Assembly: GCF_014202475.1 (NCBI RefSeq)
Contig: NZ_JACHGV010000005.1
Coordinates: 496,001 to 560,000 of the forward strand
Source: Streptomyces paradoxus
GTDB taxonomy: Bacteria > Actinomycetota > Actinomycetes > Streptomycetales > Streptomycetaceae
Direction: 5' to 3'
DNA: 64,000 bases
A model generated the notes under the pieces. The model saw only the letters and a program-made list of their open reading frames with translations. It made no database searches and was not told the DNA's origin. Shown here piece after piece: positions 1 to 11,826 of this stretch; position 1 is the stretch's first letter; every line of letters starts with the position of its first letter. The translations under genes were made by a program, and so were the position numbers.

Positions 1-945
1 ATCACCCCGCAGGCCGTCAAGGCCGCCAAGTCGGCGCCGCACGTCGAGCGCGTCACCGAGTACAAGTTGACCCAGGCCGACTTCACCACCCCGGACGGCA
101 AGACGCTCAAGGACACGGCGATCACGGCGGCCGACCCGTCGTACGCGACGGACCTGCGCACCGAGACGGTCGCCGGCAAGCTCCCCGACGCCTACAAGCC
201 CGACTCGATGTCGGTCCACGAGAAGTTCGCCGAGGACCACGGCATCAGCCTCGGGTCCAAGATCAAGGTCGCCTTCAAGGACGGTTCCGCGGCCGACCTG
301 ACGGTCCGGGCGATCACCAGCAGCGACGTCGTGATCGACGCGGGAGCGATGTACACCTCCATCTCGACGGTGGCCAAGTACGTCCCGGCCGACAAGATGC
401 CGCTGGACGCGCTGGTCTTCGCCAGCGCCAAGGAGGGGCAGCAGGACGCCGCCTACAAGTCCCTGAAGTCGGCGCTGCACGACTACCCGCAGTACATCGT
501 GCGCGACCAGACCGACTACAAGGACGCCCTGAAGGACCAGATCGGCCAGCTGCTCAACATGATCTACGGCCTGTTGGCCCTGGCGATCATCGTCGCCATC
601 CTGGGCGTCGTGAACACCCTGGCCCTGTCGGTGGTGGAGCGCACCCGGGAGATCGGCCTGATGCGGGCCATCGGCCTCTCGCGCCGCCAGCTGCGCCGCA
701 TGATCCGCATGGAGTCGGTCGTCATCGCCCTCTTCGGTGCCCTGCTGGGTCTCGGACTGGGCATGGGCTGGGGCGCCACGGCACAGCAACTGCTCGCCCT
801 GGAGGGCCTCGGGGTCCTGGACATCCCCTGGCCGACGATCATCGGCGTCTTCATCGGCTCGGCGTTCGTGGGCCTGTTCGCCGCCCTGATCCCGGCGTTC
901 CGGGCAGGCCGGATGAACGTCCTGAACGCGATCGCCACCGAGTAG
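1..945 (+). CDS. FtsX-type ABC transporter permease, C-terminal part (5' truncated)
   Basis: The reading frame is open from base 1, so the gene starts before the window. The visible 314 residues are the end of a MacB/FtsX permease: a periplasmic-core-like extracellular segment, then three membrane helices. The family signature is around NTLALSVVERTREIGLMRAI, followed by RRQLRRMIRMES, and the protein ends with a final helix and FRAGRMNVLNAIATE. It closely resembles the end of the permease at 23432-25966, so the window holds two related exporters. Its ATPase should lie upstream. Likely role: export or release of an unknown membrane substrate. A strong hairpin follows at 988-1025. Confidence 0.9.
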   Translation: MTPQAVKAAKSAPHVERVTEYKLTQADFTTPDGKTLKDTAITAADPSYATDLRTETVAGKLPDAYKPDSMSVHEKFAEDHGISLGSKIKVAFKDGSAADLTVRAITSSDVVIDAGAMYTSISTVAKYVPADKMPLDALVFASAKEGQQDAAYKSLKSALHDYPQYIVRDQTDYKDALKDQIGQLLNMIYGLLALAIIVAILGVVNTLALSVVERTREIGLMRAIGLSRRQLRRMIRMESVVIALFGALLGLGLGMGWGATAQQLLALEGLGVLDIPWPTIIGVFIGSAFVGLFAALIPAFRAGRMNVLNAIATE

Positions 946-987
946 CCGGAGCCGCCGAGACCACCGCACACGGGGGTTGCGGGGGAC

Positions 988-1025
988 GGGCCCGCCCCGG
1001 AGGACTTGACCTCCGGGGCGGGCCC
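988..1025 (+). terminator. Rho-independent-type hairpin after the ABC permease
   Basis: A perfect 16-bp inverted repeat (988-1003 with 1010-1025) around a 6-nt loop lies 42 bp after the permease stop. There is no long T run, which is usual for Streptomyces. It could serve the permease and, on the other strand, the DUF2079 gene ending at 1162. Confidence 0.8.
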
Positions 1026-1117
1026 GACGGCTTGCCGGAGTGGGCGGGTGTGTGGCGGGCCTCGCCGGCGGGAGGCGGGCCGGCCAGGCGCCCTCGGCCC
1101 GACGCACGGACGCGTCA

Positions 1118-1171
1118 GGCCCCGGCCGTCACCGTTCGGTGCGTCAGTCGGGCCCCGGCCGTCACCGTTCG
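1118..1171. repeat. Short direct repeat at the 3' end of the DUF2079 gene
   Basis: The 21-mer beginning GGCCCCGGCCGTCACC occurs at 1118-1138 and again at 1151-1171, a period of 33 bp. The second copy contains the stop codon of the minus-strand gene. It looks like a local duplication just beyond a gene end. Confidence 0.7.
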
Positions 1172-2589
1172 TGCTCGAGAACCACGTACCCGGCTGCCTC
1201 GCCCGCTACGGCGTACTCGGCGAGGGGGTGCAGCGTCCGGGCGTAGCCCACGGGGTCGCGATACCTGCCGTCGGTGTTCTCCAGGGCGATGTACTCCGGC
1301 AGGACGCCCCGGGTGTCGCCGAGCCAGAAGACCTGGCAGCGCGACGTGAGGCGGCTGATCGGGCCGATGTTGGCCTCGACGGCGGCACGGTCGGGAATCC
1401 GCGCCAGCAGCCCTTCCACGTCGGACACCGCGGCCGGCCTGCGATAGACCTCGGCCTCGGTGAGCTGCGCCAGCGGCAGTGACGTGGTCAGCGCCAGTGC
1501 CGCCGCGGCGACGGCGGCCGGCAGGTGGGCGGCGTACGAACGCAGCCACGCGCGCGTGCTGCGGCGCACGGCCGGGAGCGCGTCGGCGAGGGCCAGGAAG
1601 ACGACCGGCATCAGGACCGCGCTGTAGTGCCAGTCGGTGCCCCAGTAGTGCTCGTCGCCGGAGAGGAACCGCCAGCCGAGCGTCGGCAGCGCGACCAGCA
1701 GCAGCGGGGAGCGCAGGGCGAGCAGGCCCGAGGTCGGGACCAGCAGCCAGGCGAGCGTGCGCAGTTTGCTGCCGGCGCCGTCGAAGGGGCTGCCCGCATC
1801 GCTGACCTTGGTCCAGTAGTCGTAGCCGCCCGAGGTGTTGAACGACGGGACGACCACCGTCAGGACGAGCACGGTCGCCACCAGGCCGAACACCGCCCCG
1901 CCGAGCGCGTACCGCACCGTCCGCGGCGACGAACCGCGCGCCCGCCAGGCGACGACGAGAGCGATCGCGGCCAGCGTCAGTCCCAGGTCCTCCTTCACCA
2001 GCACCAGGGGCAGCGCCCACCCCAGGGCCGCGCGGGGACGCCGCGTGAGGAGGGCCTCCAGGGAGAAGGCGACCAGCGGGACGGCGAAGCAGATCTCGTG
2101 GAAGTCGAAGTCGACGGCACGCTGGACGCCCCACGACAACCCGTACGCGAGACCCAGCGCGAGCCCGCGGCGAGGACCCAGGAGCCGGGTGGCGGCCCGC
2201 GTGACGGGCACGGCGGACAGCGCGAACAGCGCGGCCTGCGCGACCAGCAGCGTGGCCGGCGAGGGGAAGAGCCGGTACAGCGGCGCGAGCAGGGCGGTCA
2301 CCGGGCTGAAGTGGTCACCGAGGATGACGAACCCCGGCCCCTTGAGGTCGGACACCGGCGCCCGCAGCTGCGCGTAGGCGCGCACGACCTGCTCGAAGAT
2401 GCCCAGGTCCCAGGAGAGGGTGGCCATGTGCCGGTAGCGGCCGACGGAGACGACGGTGTAGGCGGCGAAGAGGACCGCCGCGAGGGCCCAGGGCTCACCT
2501 CGCGCGCGGCCGGGGGGCCGGTCACTCCGGGGGCGGGCGACCGGCGCCGGTATGCGGGGCTGTGAGACCTGGACGGTGGGGGCAGGCAT
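1162..2589 (-). CDS. DUF2079 family polytopic membrane protein
   Basis: The 475-residue product has about ten hydrophobic segments. After a Pro/Arg-rich N-terminus comes a DUF2079 core with LSWDLGIFEQ, then GDHFSPVTALLAPLYRLFPSP and DFDFHEICFAVPL. DUF2079 proteins resemble GT-C glycosyltransferases; their substrates are mostly unknown. The start at 2589 is chosen because GAGG sits 6 nt upstream; a start at 2640 or 2700 has no ribosome binding site. The gene is divergent from mfd. A role in cell-envelope glycan transfer is inferred only from the fold family. Confidence 0.8.
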   Translation of the reverse strand: MPAPTVQVSQPRIPAPVARPRSDRPPGRARGEPWALAAVLFAAYTVVSVGRYRHMATLSWDLGIFEQVVRAYAQLRAPVSDLKGPGFVILGDHFSPVTALLAPLYRLFPSPATLLVAQAALFALSAVPVTRAATRLLGPRRGLALGLAYGLSWGVQRAVDFDFHEICFAVPLVAFSLEALLTRRPRAALGWALPLVLVKEDLGLTLAAIALVVAWRARGSSPRTVRYALGGAVFGLVATVLVLTVVVPSFNTSGGYDYWTKVSDAGSPFDGAGSKLRTLAWLLVPTSGLLALRSPLLLVALPTLGWRFLSGDEHYWGTDWHYSAVLMPVVFLALADALPAVRRSTRAWLRSYAAHLPAAVAAAALALTTSLPLAQLTEAEVYRRPAAVSDVEGLLARIPDRAAVEANIGPISRLTSRCQVFWLGDTRGVLPEYIALENTDGRYRDPVGYARTLHPLAEYAVAGEAAGYVVLEHER

Positions 2590-2809
2590 GCCGTGCCTCA
2601 GGGGTGCGATGAACGGCCGGAAGGGCGTCCGACCGATCATGCCGGGGCGAAAACAACGGGTGGGGATGATGTTGTGAAGGTTGGGCGGCCGAATCCCCAC
2701 TCGGCCGCCGGCGTGCCGCGGGAACCGGGCTTCCCGGCCGGCGCGCCCTCCGGGAGCCGCACCGGACGGCGCGGGTGTTCGCCCCGGGGAGAACGGGCGT
2801 TATCCACAG

Positions 2810-2818
2810 GCCCGCCGC
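2810..2818 (+). promoter_or_regulatory. Perfect DnaA box upstream of mfd
   Basis: TTATCCACA, the canonical DnaA 9-mer, lies about 18 bp before a TACGCT -10-like box (2836-2841) and 94 bp before the mfd start. Whether DnaA binds here is inference. A second copy, inverted, lies upstream of mazG. Confidence 0.45.
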
Positions 2819-2911
2819 GCGGGCGCGCATCATCGTACGCTGGAGACCCCCCGGCCCGCGGCGCGCGTCAGGCCCGTCGTCTTGCCCACCCCCCTGGACG
2901 GAAAGCCCCGA

Positions 2912-6445
<3,534 letters not shown>

Positions 6446-6468
6446 TCCGGAGTCCCGGACACGGCGAA

Positions 6469-6507
6469 GCCGTCCGCAGGAGATGCGTCCATGTCTCCGC
6501 GGACGGC
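6469..6507. terminator. Bidirectional hairpin between mfd and the MT0933-like gene
   Basis: GCCGTCCGC (6469-6477) pairs with GCGGACGGC (6499-6507), with an inner GGAGA/TCTCC extension around a 10-nt loop. It sits between two convergent genes and probably terminates both. Confidence 0.7.
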
Positions 6508-6523
6508 CCCGGAGGCGGAGGCG

Positions 6524-6709
6524 TTACTGCTGTTCGGGCCGGTCGCGGTCGCGCTCCATGCCCAGCGAGCCCTCGACGCGCTGCTGGCCGGAGTCGACCC
6601 GGTCCTCGTACTTGCCGCCGGTCCTCTCGTTGATCCGCTGTTCCGCGGTGTCAGAGCCTTGCTTGCCCTTGTTCCGCGCCTGGCTCTTGAACTTGTCGAA
6701 GATGCCCAT
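6524..6709 (-). CDS. MT0933-like antitoxin-family small protein
   Basis: This 61-residue, highly charged protein begins MGIFDKFKSQARNKGKQ and contains NERTGGKYEDRVD, the conserved core of the MT0933/Rv0909-like antitoxin family (PF14013). Members are annotated as antitoxins by homology to M. tuberculosis, but many actinobacteria carry them without an obvious toxin. No toxin gene is adjacent here, so the antitoxin role is doubtful. GGAGG lies upstream of the ATG. The frame stays open further upstream, but only this short segment looks like protein. Confidence 0.75.
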   Translation of the reverse strand: MGIFDKFKSQARNKGKQGSDTAEQRINERTGGKYEDRVDSGQQRVEGSLGMERDRDRPEQQ

Positions 6710-6871
6710 GCAAAGCTCCCTCCGGAGGTGACTCAGAACCGACGATACGCGCGAGATGTGAAGTATGCGCATTGAGGCCCGATGTGGTCTGAACCTCTTC
6801 CTCGCTACGGTGGGACCCGGCACGGGCCGCCCGTGCCGGAGCGGAACAGGCAGACGGAGGAGGGGCGCACG

Positions 6872-7648
6872 GTGAGGCGTCTGAGGGGCGGGGCGGCACT
6901 GGCCGTCGCGATGGTGTTCACCGGTTCGGCACTGGCCGGCTGCGAGGGCCTGGCCCCGCCCGCGGACGGCGGTGGAGCCTCCGCTTCGGGTGCCCCGGCC
7001 GCCGGCGACGGACGGGCCGCCAACCCGCTGGACAACCCGGACGGCACCAAACCGGGGCTGGCGGCGATCACCTCCCGCGCCGACAAGGAGAGGGCGCGTG
7101 CCCTGATCGAGAAGGTGGACACGAAGGGCCGCGGCCCCAGGACGGGTTATGAACGGGACGAGTTCGGCTACGCCTGGATGGACTCGGCGCCGCGCGACGT
7201 CCCCTTCTCCCGCAACGGCTGCGACACCCGCAACGACCTCCTCAAGCGGGACGGGGAAGACCTGCGCTTCCGGTCGGGATCGGACTGCGTCGTCACCGCG
7301 CTGACGCTGCACGACCCGTACACCGGGAAGTCGATCGAGTGGACCAAGTCCCATGCGATCAAGGTCCAGATAGACCACGTCATGCCGCTGTCGTACGACT
7401 GGCAGATGGGCGCCTCGCGCTGGACGAAGGACAAGCGGGAGTCCATCGCCAACGACCCGCTCAACCTCGTCCCGGTGGACGGACCGACCAACGGCTCGAA
7501 GGGGGACTCGGGTCCGGCGTCCTGGCTGCCGCCGAACAAGCGGATCCGCTGCGCCTACTCGGTGCGCTTCGCCCAGGTGTCGCTGAAGTACGAACTCCCC
7601 GTGACGGTTCCCGACAAGGACATGATGCTGAAGCAGTGCGGTGGGTAG
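6872..7648 (+). CDS. HNH-family nuclease-like lipoprotein
   Basis: The GTG at 6872 follows AGGAGGGG at good spacing; a start at 6782 has no such site. The 258-residue product has a signal sequence ending in the lipobox LAGC, so it should be a lipid-anchored extracellular protein. The C-terminal half carries the HNH/DUF1524-type motif: D168-H169-V-M-P-L, then NDPLNLVPVDGPTNGSKGD and PPNKRIRCAY. DUF1524-like domains are found in GmrSD-type and secreted nucleases. An extracellular DNase, perhaps for nutrient recovery or competition, is inferred. No immunity gene is recognisable beside it. Confidence 0.8.
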   Translation: MRRLRGGAALAVAMVFTGSALAGCEGLAPPADGGGASASGAPAAGDGRAANPLDNPDGTKPGLAAITSRADKERARALIEKVDTKGRGPRTGYERDEFGYAWMDSAPRDVPFSRNGCDTRNDLLKRDGEDLRFRSGSDCVVTALTLHDPYTGKSIEWTKSHAIKVQIDHVMPLSYDWQMGASRWTKDKRESIANDPLNLVPVDGPTNGSKGDSGPASWLPPNKRIRCAYSVRFAQVSLKYELPVTVPDKDMMLKQCGG

Positions 7649-7833
7649 GACCCGACCTGCCGATCAGGTGCTGAGGGGCGGGGAGTTGACGGATGCCGGT
7701 TGGACTCATCGCGCCGGCGCTCGGCGAGCCGGGTCTCACCGGGCGGCGGACCGCGTGCCCGCCCGGTGACCCGCTCCCGCTGCCGGGCCGTAATCCGGTT
7801 CCGGGTCTTCGCCCTCGTACCTACCCTGATCAC

Positions 7834-8580
7834 ATGCAGTTGAAGATATCGAGCCTCGCCGACCGCCCGGACATGCTGGAGCGGGTCGTCGGGATGGCGG
7901 ACACCTGGCCGGAGTTCGTGATCCAGGACCTCGTGGGCGCCGCCCACTTCCCGCGCATCGCCGCCGAACTCCCGGAGTACGTCCTGTTCGCCGAGGACGA
8001 GCAGGGCGAGATCGTGGCGAACGCCTACAGCGTGCCGTTCGCCCTCGGCACCGAGCGCCGCGGCGGCCGGCTGCCGGGCAACGGCTGGGACGCGATGCTG
8101 GTGTGGGCCTTCTCCGACCTGCGGCGTGGCATCCGGCCCGACACGGTCAGCGCCGTTTCGGTCTCCATCGCACCGCGGGCACAGGGTCGCGGCCTGTCCG
8201 CGGTGATGCTCTCGGCCATGCGCGACAACGCCCGGGCCCGTGGCTTCCGCGAGGTCGTCGCCCCGGTCCGCCCCAACGCCAAGCACCTGGAACCCCGTAC
8301 GCCGATGGAGGAGTACGCCCACCGCGTCCGCCCCGACGGCCTGCCCCAGGACCCTTGGCTGCGTGTGCACGCCCGGGCCGGAGCCACCATCGACTCGGTG
8401 GCACCGGCGTCCATGACGGTGTCCGCCCCGCTCGCGGACTGGCGCCGCTGGACGGGCCTGCCCTTCGACACCGACGGCGACGTCGAAGTGCCGGGCGCCC
8501 TGGTGCCGGTGCGCTGCGAGGTGGAGCGCGGGTACGCGGTGTACGTCGAGCCCAACGTGTGGATGCGGCACCCGTTGTAG
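7834..8580 (+). CDS. GNAT-like acetyltransferase family protein
   Basis: This 248-residue protein contains the stretch SVSIAPRAQGRGLSAVMLSA, which resembles the acetyl-CoA binding motif A of GNAT enzymes (Q/R-x-x-G-x-G/A), followed by RGFREVVAPVRPN. Substrate unknown. There is no Shine-Dalgarno; TACCCT at 7822-7827 lies 6 nt before the ATG, so the mRNA is probably leaderless. The N-terminus and the last 60 residues are not typical GNAT sequence. It appears to be a single-gene transcription unit. Confidence 0.7.
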   Translation: MQLKISSLADRPDMLERVVGMADTWPEFVIQDLVGAAHFPRIAAELPEYVLFAEDEQGEIVANAYSVPFALGTERRGGRLPGNGWDAMLVWAFSDLRRGIRPDTVSAVSVSIAPRAQGRGLSAVMLSAMRDNARARGFREVVAPVRPNAKHLEPRTPMEEYAHRVRPDGLPQDPWLRVHARAGATIDSVAPASMTVSAPLADWRRWTGLPFDTDGDVEVPGALVPVRCEVERGYAVYVEPNVWMRHPL

Positions 8581-8631
8581 GCAGTGGGGCGGGCTGTTCA
8601 CACGAAGTGATCAGCATGACAACGGTTCGGT

Positions 8632-8650
8632 ACAACCCGTGACCGGTTGT
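8632..8650. promoter_or_regulatory. Inverted repeat ACAACC-N7-GGTTGT
   Basis: The 6-bp arms at 8632-8637 and 8645-8650 lie about 90 bp before the membrane protein/kinase pair. It could be an operator for that operon; no regulator is known. Confidence 0.35.
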
Positions 8651-8735
8651 CCGTGTCGGGCTATACGCTCGGATTCCCCAACAGGGTCTGTCACTCGCAC
8701 GTCCGTCCTCATCGGCCACCGGTCCAGGAGCAGTC

Positions 8736-9371
8736 ATGTACGGCCACGGCGCGGCGCCGCCTCCCCGCAGCGCGGCAACGGTCATCTCCCTGCGCGTGCT
8801 GTTCGCAGCAGCCGGTTTCCTCACCTGCGGCGTGCTGGCCTGCGTACCGCTGTTCCGGGTGGCCGTGCTGCGCGGCCGGGCCCTGGACTGGACGCTGGCC
8901 TGGGTGAGCCTGCCGCTGTCCATCGCGTGCTTCGCCGTGATCGGCGCGCTGCCGGAGAGCGACTACCGGACCGACATCGCGCTGGCCGCGATCCTGCTCC
9001 TCGGAGCGGGCGCCGCCGTCTACTTCCTCGTCGTGGACATCGGCCACCACGGCGAGCAGCGGAGGTTCGCCGGCTACGCCTCGCCCCACGCATCGACCGT
9101 CGGGCACACCCCGTACGGCTACCCGCAGCACCCCGCGCCGCCGTACGCCCCGGCGTCCACGCCGGTGCCGCAGCCTCCCGCACCCCACACACCCACCCCC
9201 CGGGACGCCGCGCCCCCGGTCCCCGGCCCGATCCAGCCGCCCCCGTCCCCCCAGCGCCCCGCCCCGGCCCGTATCGACCAGGTCCGCGCCGAACTCGACG
9301 AGCTCAGCGACTACCTGCGCCGGCACGAGGGCGAAGCCCACCGGGACGGCGACCACGAGGACGGAAGGTGA
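8736..9371 (+). CDS. Membrane protein co-translated with a Ser/Thr kinase
   Basis: This 211-residue protein has three hydrophobic helices (about residues 17-42, 50-66 and 85-102), then a long Pro/Tyr/Ala-rich cytoplasmic tail and a short helical end (RIDQVRAELDELSDYLRRHE). AGGAG precedes the ATG. The stop overlaps the GTG of the next gene (GTGA), so the two are translationally coupled. No family is recognised. Because the kinase downstream has no membrane segment, this protein could be its anchor or regulator; that is inference from gene order. Confidence 0.75.
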   Translation: MYGHGAAPPPRSAATVISLRVLFAAAGFLTCGVLACVPLFRVAVLRGRALDWTLAWVSLPLSIACFAVIGALPESDYRTDIALAAILLLGAGAAVYFLVVDIGHHGEQRRFAGYASPHASTVGHTPYGYPQHPAPPYAPASTPVPQPPAPHTPTPRDAAPPVPGPIQPPPSPQRPAPARIDQVRAELDELSDYLRRHEGEAHRDGDHEDGR

Positions 9372-10906
9372 CGGCGGCGGCAGGACGAGTCGTCGCCGGC
9401 CGCTACGAACTGTCCACCGTCCTCGGGCAGGGCGGCATGGGCCAGGTGTGGACGGCGTACGACCAGCGGCTCGACCGGCGCGTGGCGGTGAAGCTGCTGC
9501 GCCCGGACAAGGTGGCCGGCCAGGACGCGGAGGAACTGCGCCGCCGTTTCGTGCGCGAGTGCCGGGTGACCGCGCAGGTCGACCACCCCGGCCTGGTCAC
9601 CGTGCACGACGCCGGCAGTGAGGGCGAGGAGCTGTTCCTCGTCATGCAGTACATCGACGGCGCCGACCTCGCCGGGCACCTCGCCGAGCACGAGCCGTAC
9701 CCCTGGCAGTGGGCGGTCGCGGTCGCCGCGCAGCTGTGCGCCGTGCTGAGCGCCGTGCACGCCGTGCCGATCGTCCACCGCGACCTCAAGCCGCGCAACG
9801 TCATGGTGAAGCAGGACGGCACGGTCACCGTGCTCGACCTCGGCGTCGCCTCCGTCATGGACGCCGACACCACCCGCCTGACCCACACCGGCACCCCCAT
9901 CGGCTCGCCCGCCTACATGGCCCCGGAGCAGGCGATGGGCGGCGCGGTCGGCCCGTACACCGACCTGTACGCGCTCGGCGTGGTCCTGCACGAACTGCTC
10001 AGCGGCGACGTGCCCTTCTCCGGCTCCACGGCCCTCGGCGTCCTGCACCGCCACCTGTACGAGCCCCCGGTGCCCGTACGCCGCCTCCGCCCCGAAGTCC
10101 CCGAGGCCCTGGAGGCCCTCGTCCTGCGTCTCCTCGCCAAGGACCCGCAGCACCGGCCCGCCTCCGCGCAGGAGGTCTACGAGCACCTGGAGCTGCTCCT
10201 GCCCGCGCGCGGGACGCCCACCGGAGCGGCCCTGGATCCCACCCGCCCGTTCCTGCGCCCGCACGCCCCCTGGCCGGACCGCGCGCGCACCCCCGCGCCC
10301 CAGCCCACTCCGGCCACCCCCGTCACGGGGACGCCGGGGCAGACGGACATCGCCCGCGCCGTCGACGAGGTCAAACGGCTGCTCGGCGAGGGCCGTGTCA
10401 CCCAGGCCGTCGACATCCTCGGGGCGATCCTGCCCGCCGCCGCCGAACAGCACGGCGCGCACTCCCCGGTGGTGCGCACCCTGCGCAAGCAGTACGCCGC
10501 CACGCTGCTGGACGACGGCCAGTACCGGCGCGCCCTGCCCGAGCTGCGCCGCCTCGCCGACGAACGTGCCGCCGAGGCGGGCCAGGCCGACCCGCAGGCC
10601 CTGCGCCACCGCTACGAGGCCGCCCAGTGCCTGGAACAGCTGGGCGAGCCGGCCGCGGCGCTCGCCGAGTACCGGGCCGTGCTGCCGTACTACGAGAACC
10701 AGTACGTCGCCGCCGGCGGCCCGGAGCTCGCGCACGACGTCCGCCGCCGCATCGGGCACCTGCTGCTCGCCCTCGGCGACCGCGGCGCCGCCCACGACAC
10801 CCTGGCCCGGCTGCTGCACGACGTCGAACGCACCCACGGTCACGGCCACCCGCTCGGGGCGGAGATCCGCAGGACGCTCCAGTGGCTGGGGCAGGTCCGG
10901 GGCTGA
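9368..10906 (+). CDS. Soluble Hanks-type Ser/Thr protein kinase with TPR-like C-terminus
   Basis: The 512-residue product has a complete N-terminal kinase domain: glycine loop GQGGMGQVW (20-28), VAVKLL with K42, HRDLKPRN with catalytic D139, DLG in place of DFG, and SPAYMAPEQ. After a Pro-rich linker the last 180 residues form helical repeats (EGRVTQAVDILGAIL, DDGQYRRALPELRRL, LGEPAAALAEYRAVL) like TPR units. There is no transmembrane helix and no PASTA domain, unlike PknB. The GTG at 9368 overlaps the preceding gene by 4 nt. Target proteins unknown. Confidence 0.93.
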   Translation: MTAAAGRVVAGRYELSTVLGQGGMGQVWTAYDQRLDRRVAVKLLRPDKVAGQDAEELRRRFVRECRVTAQVDHPGLVTVHDAGSEGEELFLVMQYIDGADLAGHLAEHEPYPWQWAVAVAAQLCAVLSAVHAVPIVHRDLKPRNVMVKQDGTVTVLDLGVASVMDADTTRLTHTGTPIGSPAYMAPEQAMGGAVGPYTDLYALGVVLHELLSGDVPFSGSTALGVLHRHLYEPPVPVRRLRPEVPEALEALVLRLLAKDPQHRPASAQEVYEHLELLLPARGTPTGAALDPTRPFLRPHAPWPDRARTPAPQPTPATPVTGTPGQTDIARAVDEVKRLLGEGRVTQAVDILGAILPAAAEQHGAHSPVVRTLRKQYAATLLDDGQYRRALPELRRLADERAAEAGQADPQALRHRYEAAQCLEQLGEPAAALAEYRAVLPYYENQYVAAGGPELAHDVRRRIGHLLLALGDRGAAHDTLARLLHDVERTHGHGHPLGAEIRRTLQWLGQVRG

Positions 10907-10967
10907 GGACCGGTCCGCGGGCGGCGCGGCGGTGCCGGAAGTCCCGGTGAATCGTTGGTCGAATGGG

Positions 10968-10996
10968 TTGGCCAGAGCCTGCCCACTGCCTACCAT
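10968..10996 (+). promoter_or_regulatory. Promoter of the SurA-like lipoprotein gene
   Basis: TTGGCC (10968-10973), a 17-bp spacer and TACCAT (10991-10996) lie 52 bp before the TTG start. This fits a housekeeping-type promoter. Confidence 0.5.
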
Positions 10997-11048
10997 CGAT
11001 CACCGCAAGACCTTGTGCACCGTCGCACAATCTCCTCGGGAGGTCTCC

Positions 11049-11696
11049 TTGCACCGCCGCCGTCGCACCGCGCTCGTCCTCACCGCCGCGATCGCCGCCG
11101 CGGCGCCCCTGCTCACCGCCTGCGGGAACGACGCGCATCCCGGCGCGGCAGCCGTGGTGGGCGGCCAGCGGATCACCGTCTCCCAGCTCGACGAGCGGGT
11201 CGGCGAGGTACGCGCGGCCCAGCGGGCGGCCGTGCAGGACGAGGCCCAGTACCAGCAGGCCATCGCCAGAACCGGCACCCTCACGCGCGACACCCTGCAG
11301 ACCATGGTCCTGGACCGGGTGCTGCACCGCGCCGCCGAGGACGCCGGTGTGACCGTCTCCCGCAAGGAGATCCAGGCGATGCGGTCCGGCCTGGAACAGC
11401 AGGCCGGCGGCGCCAAGGCGCTGGAGAGGACCTGGCTCCAGCAGTACGGCATCCCCCCGCAGCGCCTCGACGAGAACCTCCGCCTCCAGCTGGAGGCCCA
11501 GAAACTCGCCGAGAAGCTCGGCACGGACACCGGCCGCCCCGAGTTCTGGAAGGCCCTCTCCGAGGCCTCCAAGGACCTGAACATCGACCTCAACCCCCGC
11601 TACGGCACCTGGGACGTGCAGAAGAGCAGCCGCGCGGACGCCAAGACGCCATGGGTGCGGGACGTCACGACGGCACAGAACCAGCAGGGCATGTAG
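11049..11696 (+). CDS. SurA-N-like secreted lipoprotein
   Basis: The gene probably starts at a TTG at 11049, since GGGAGG sits 5 nt before it. The 215-residue product has an Arg-rich signal peptide and lipobox LTAC. The mature part (VVGGQRITVSQLDERVGEVR, then a helical region) resembles the SurA N-terminal chaperone domain. There is no parvulin PPIase domain. SurA-N proteins bind unfolded exported polypeptides; a chaperone role outside the membrane is likely. Alternative GTG/ATG starts upstream would destroy the signal peptide. Confidence 0.8.
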   Translation: MHRRRRTALVLTAAIAAAAPLLTACGNDAHPGAAAVVGGQRITVSQLDERVGEVRAAQRAAVQDEAQYQQAIARTGTLTRDTLQTMVLDRVLHRAAEDAGVTVSRKEIQAMRSGLEQQAGGAKALERTWLQQYGIPPQRLDENLRLQLEAQKLAEKLGTDTGRPEFWKALSEASKDLNIDLNPRYGTWDVQKSSRADAKTPWVRDVTTAQNQQGM

Positions 11697-11726
11697 ATCC
11701 CGCCGGGCCCGGCACCCCCTCCGGGC

Positions 11727-11778
11727 CCGCGGCCCGGCCAGGCCGCGCAGCCCAGCCAGGCCGCGGCCCGGCCAGGCC
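11727..11778. repeat. GC-rich direct repeat before mazG
   Basis: The 18-mer CCGCGGCCCGGCCAGGCC occurs at 11727-11744 and 11761-11778, with a degenerate copy between. The intergenic stretch is built mostly from this repeat. Confidence 0.7.
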
Positions 11779-11779
11779 C

Positions 11780-11788
11780 TGTGGATAA
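11780..11788 (-). promoter_or_regulatory. Perfect DnaA box upstream of mazG
   Basis: TGTGGATAA is the reverse complement of TTATCCACA. It ends 38 bp before the GTG of mazG, which is preceded by a TAGCTT box (11815-11820), so it would sit around -39 to -47 of a leaderless transcript. Function inferred. Confidence 0.45.
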
Positions 11789-11826
11789 CTTCGGGCGCTG
11801 TCGGCGGCGTGGGATAGCTTCGAACC

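Noticed and set aside
6524..6709. Toxin-antitoxin system at the MT0933-like gene
   Set aside because: No toxin-sized partner gene lies beside it; the flanking genes are mfd and the HNH lipoprotein, which has a signal peptide.
8639..10906. Kinase gene starting at 8639 (755 residues)
   Set aside because: The upstream 243 codons overlap the membrane protein in another frame and translate to Arg/Pro-rich noise; GTG 9368 gives a kinase with a normal N-terminus.
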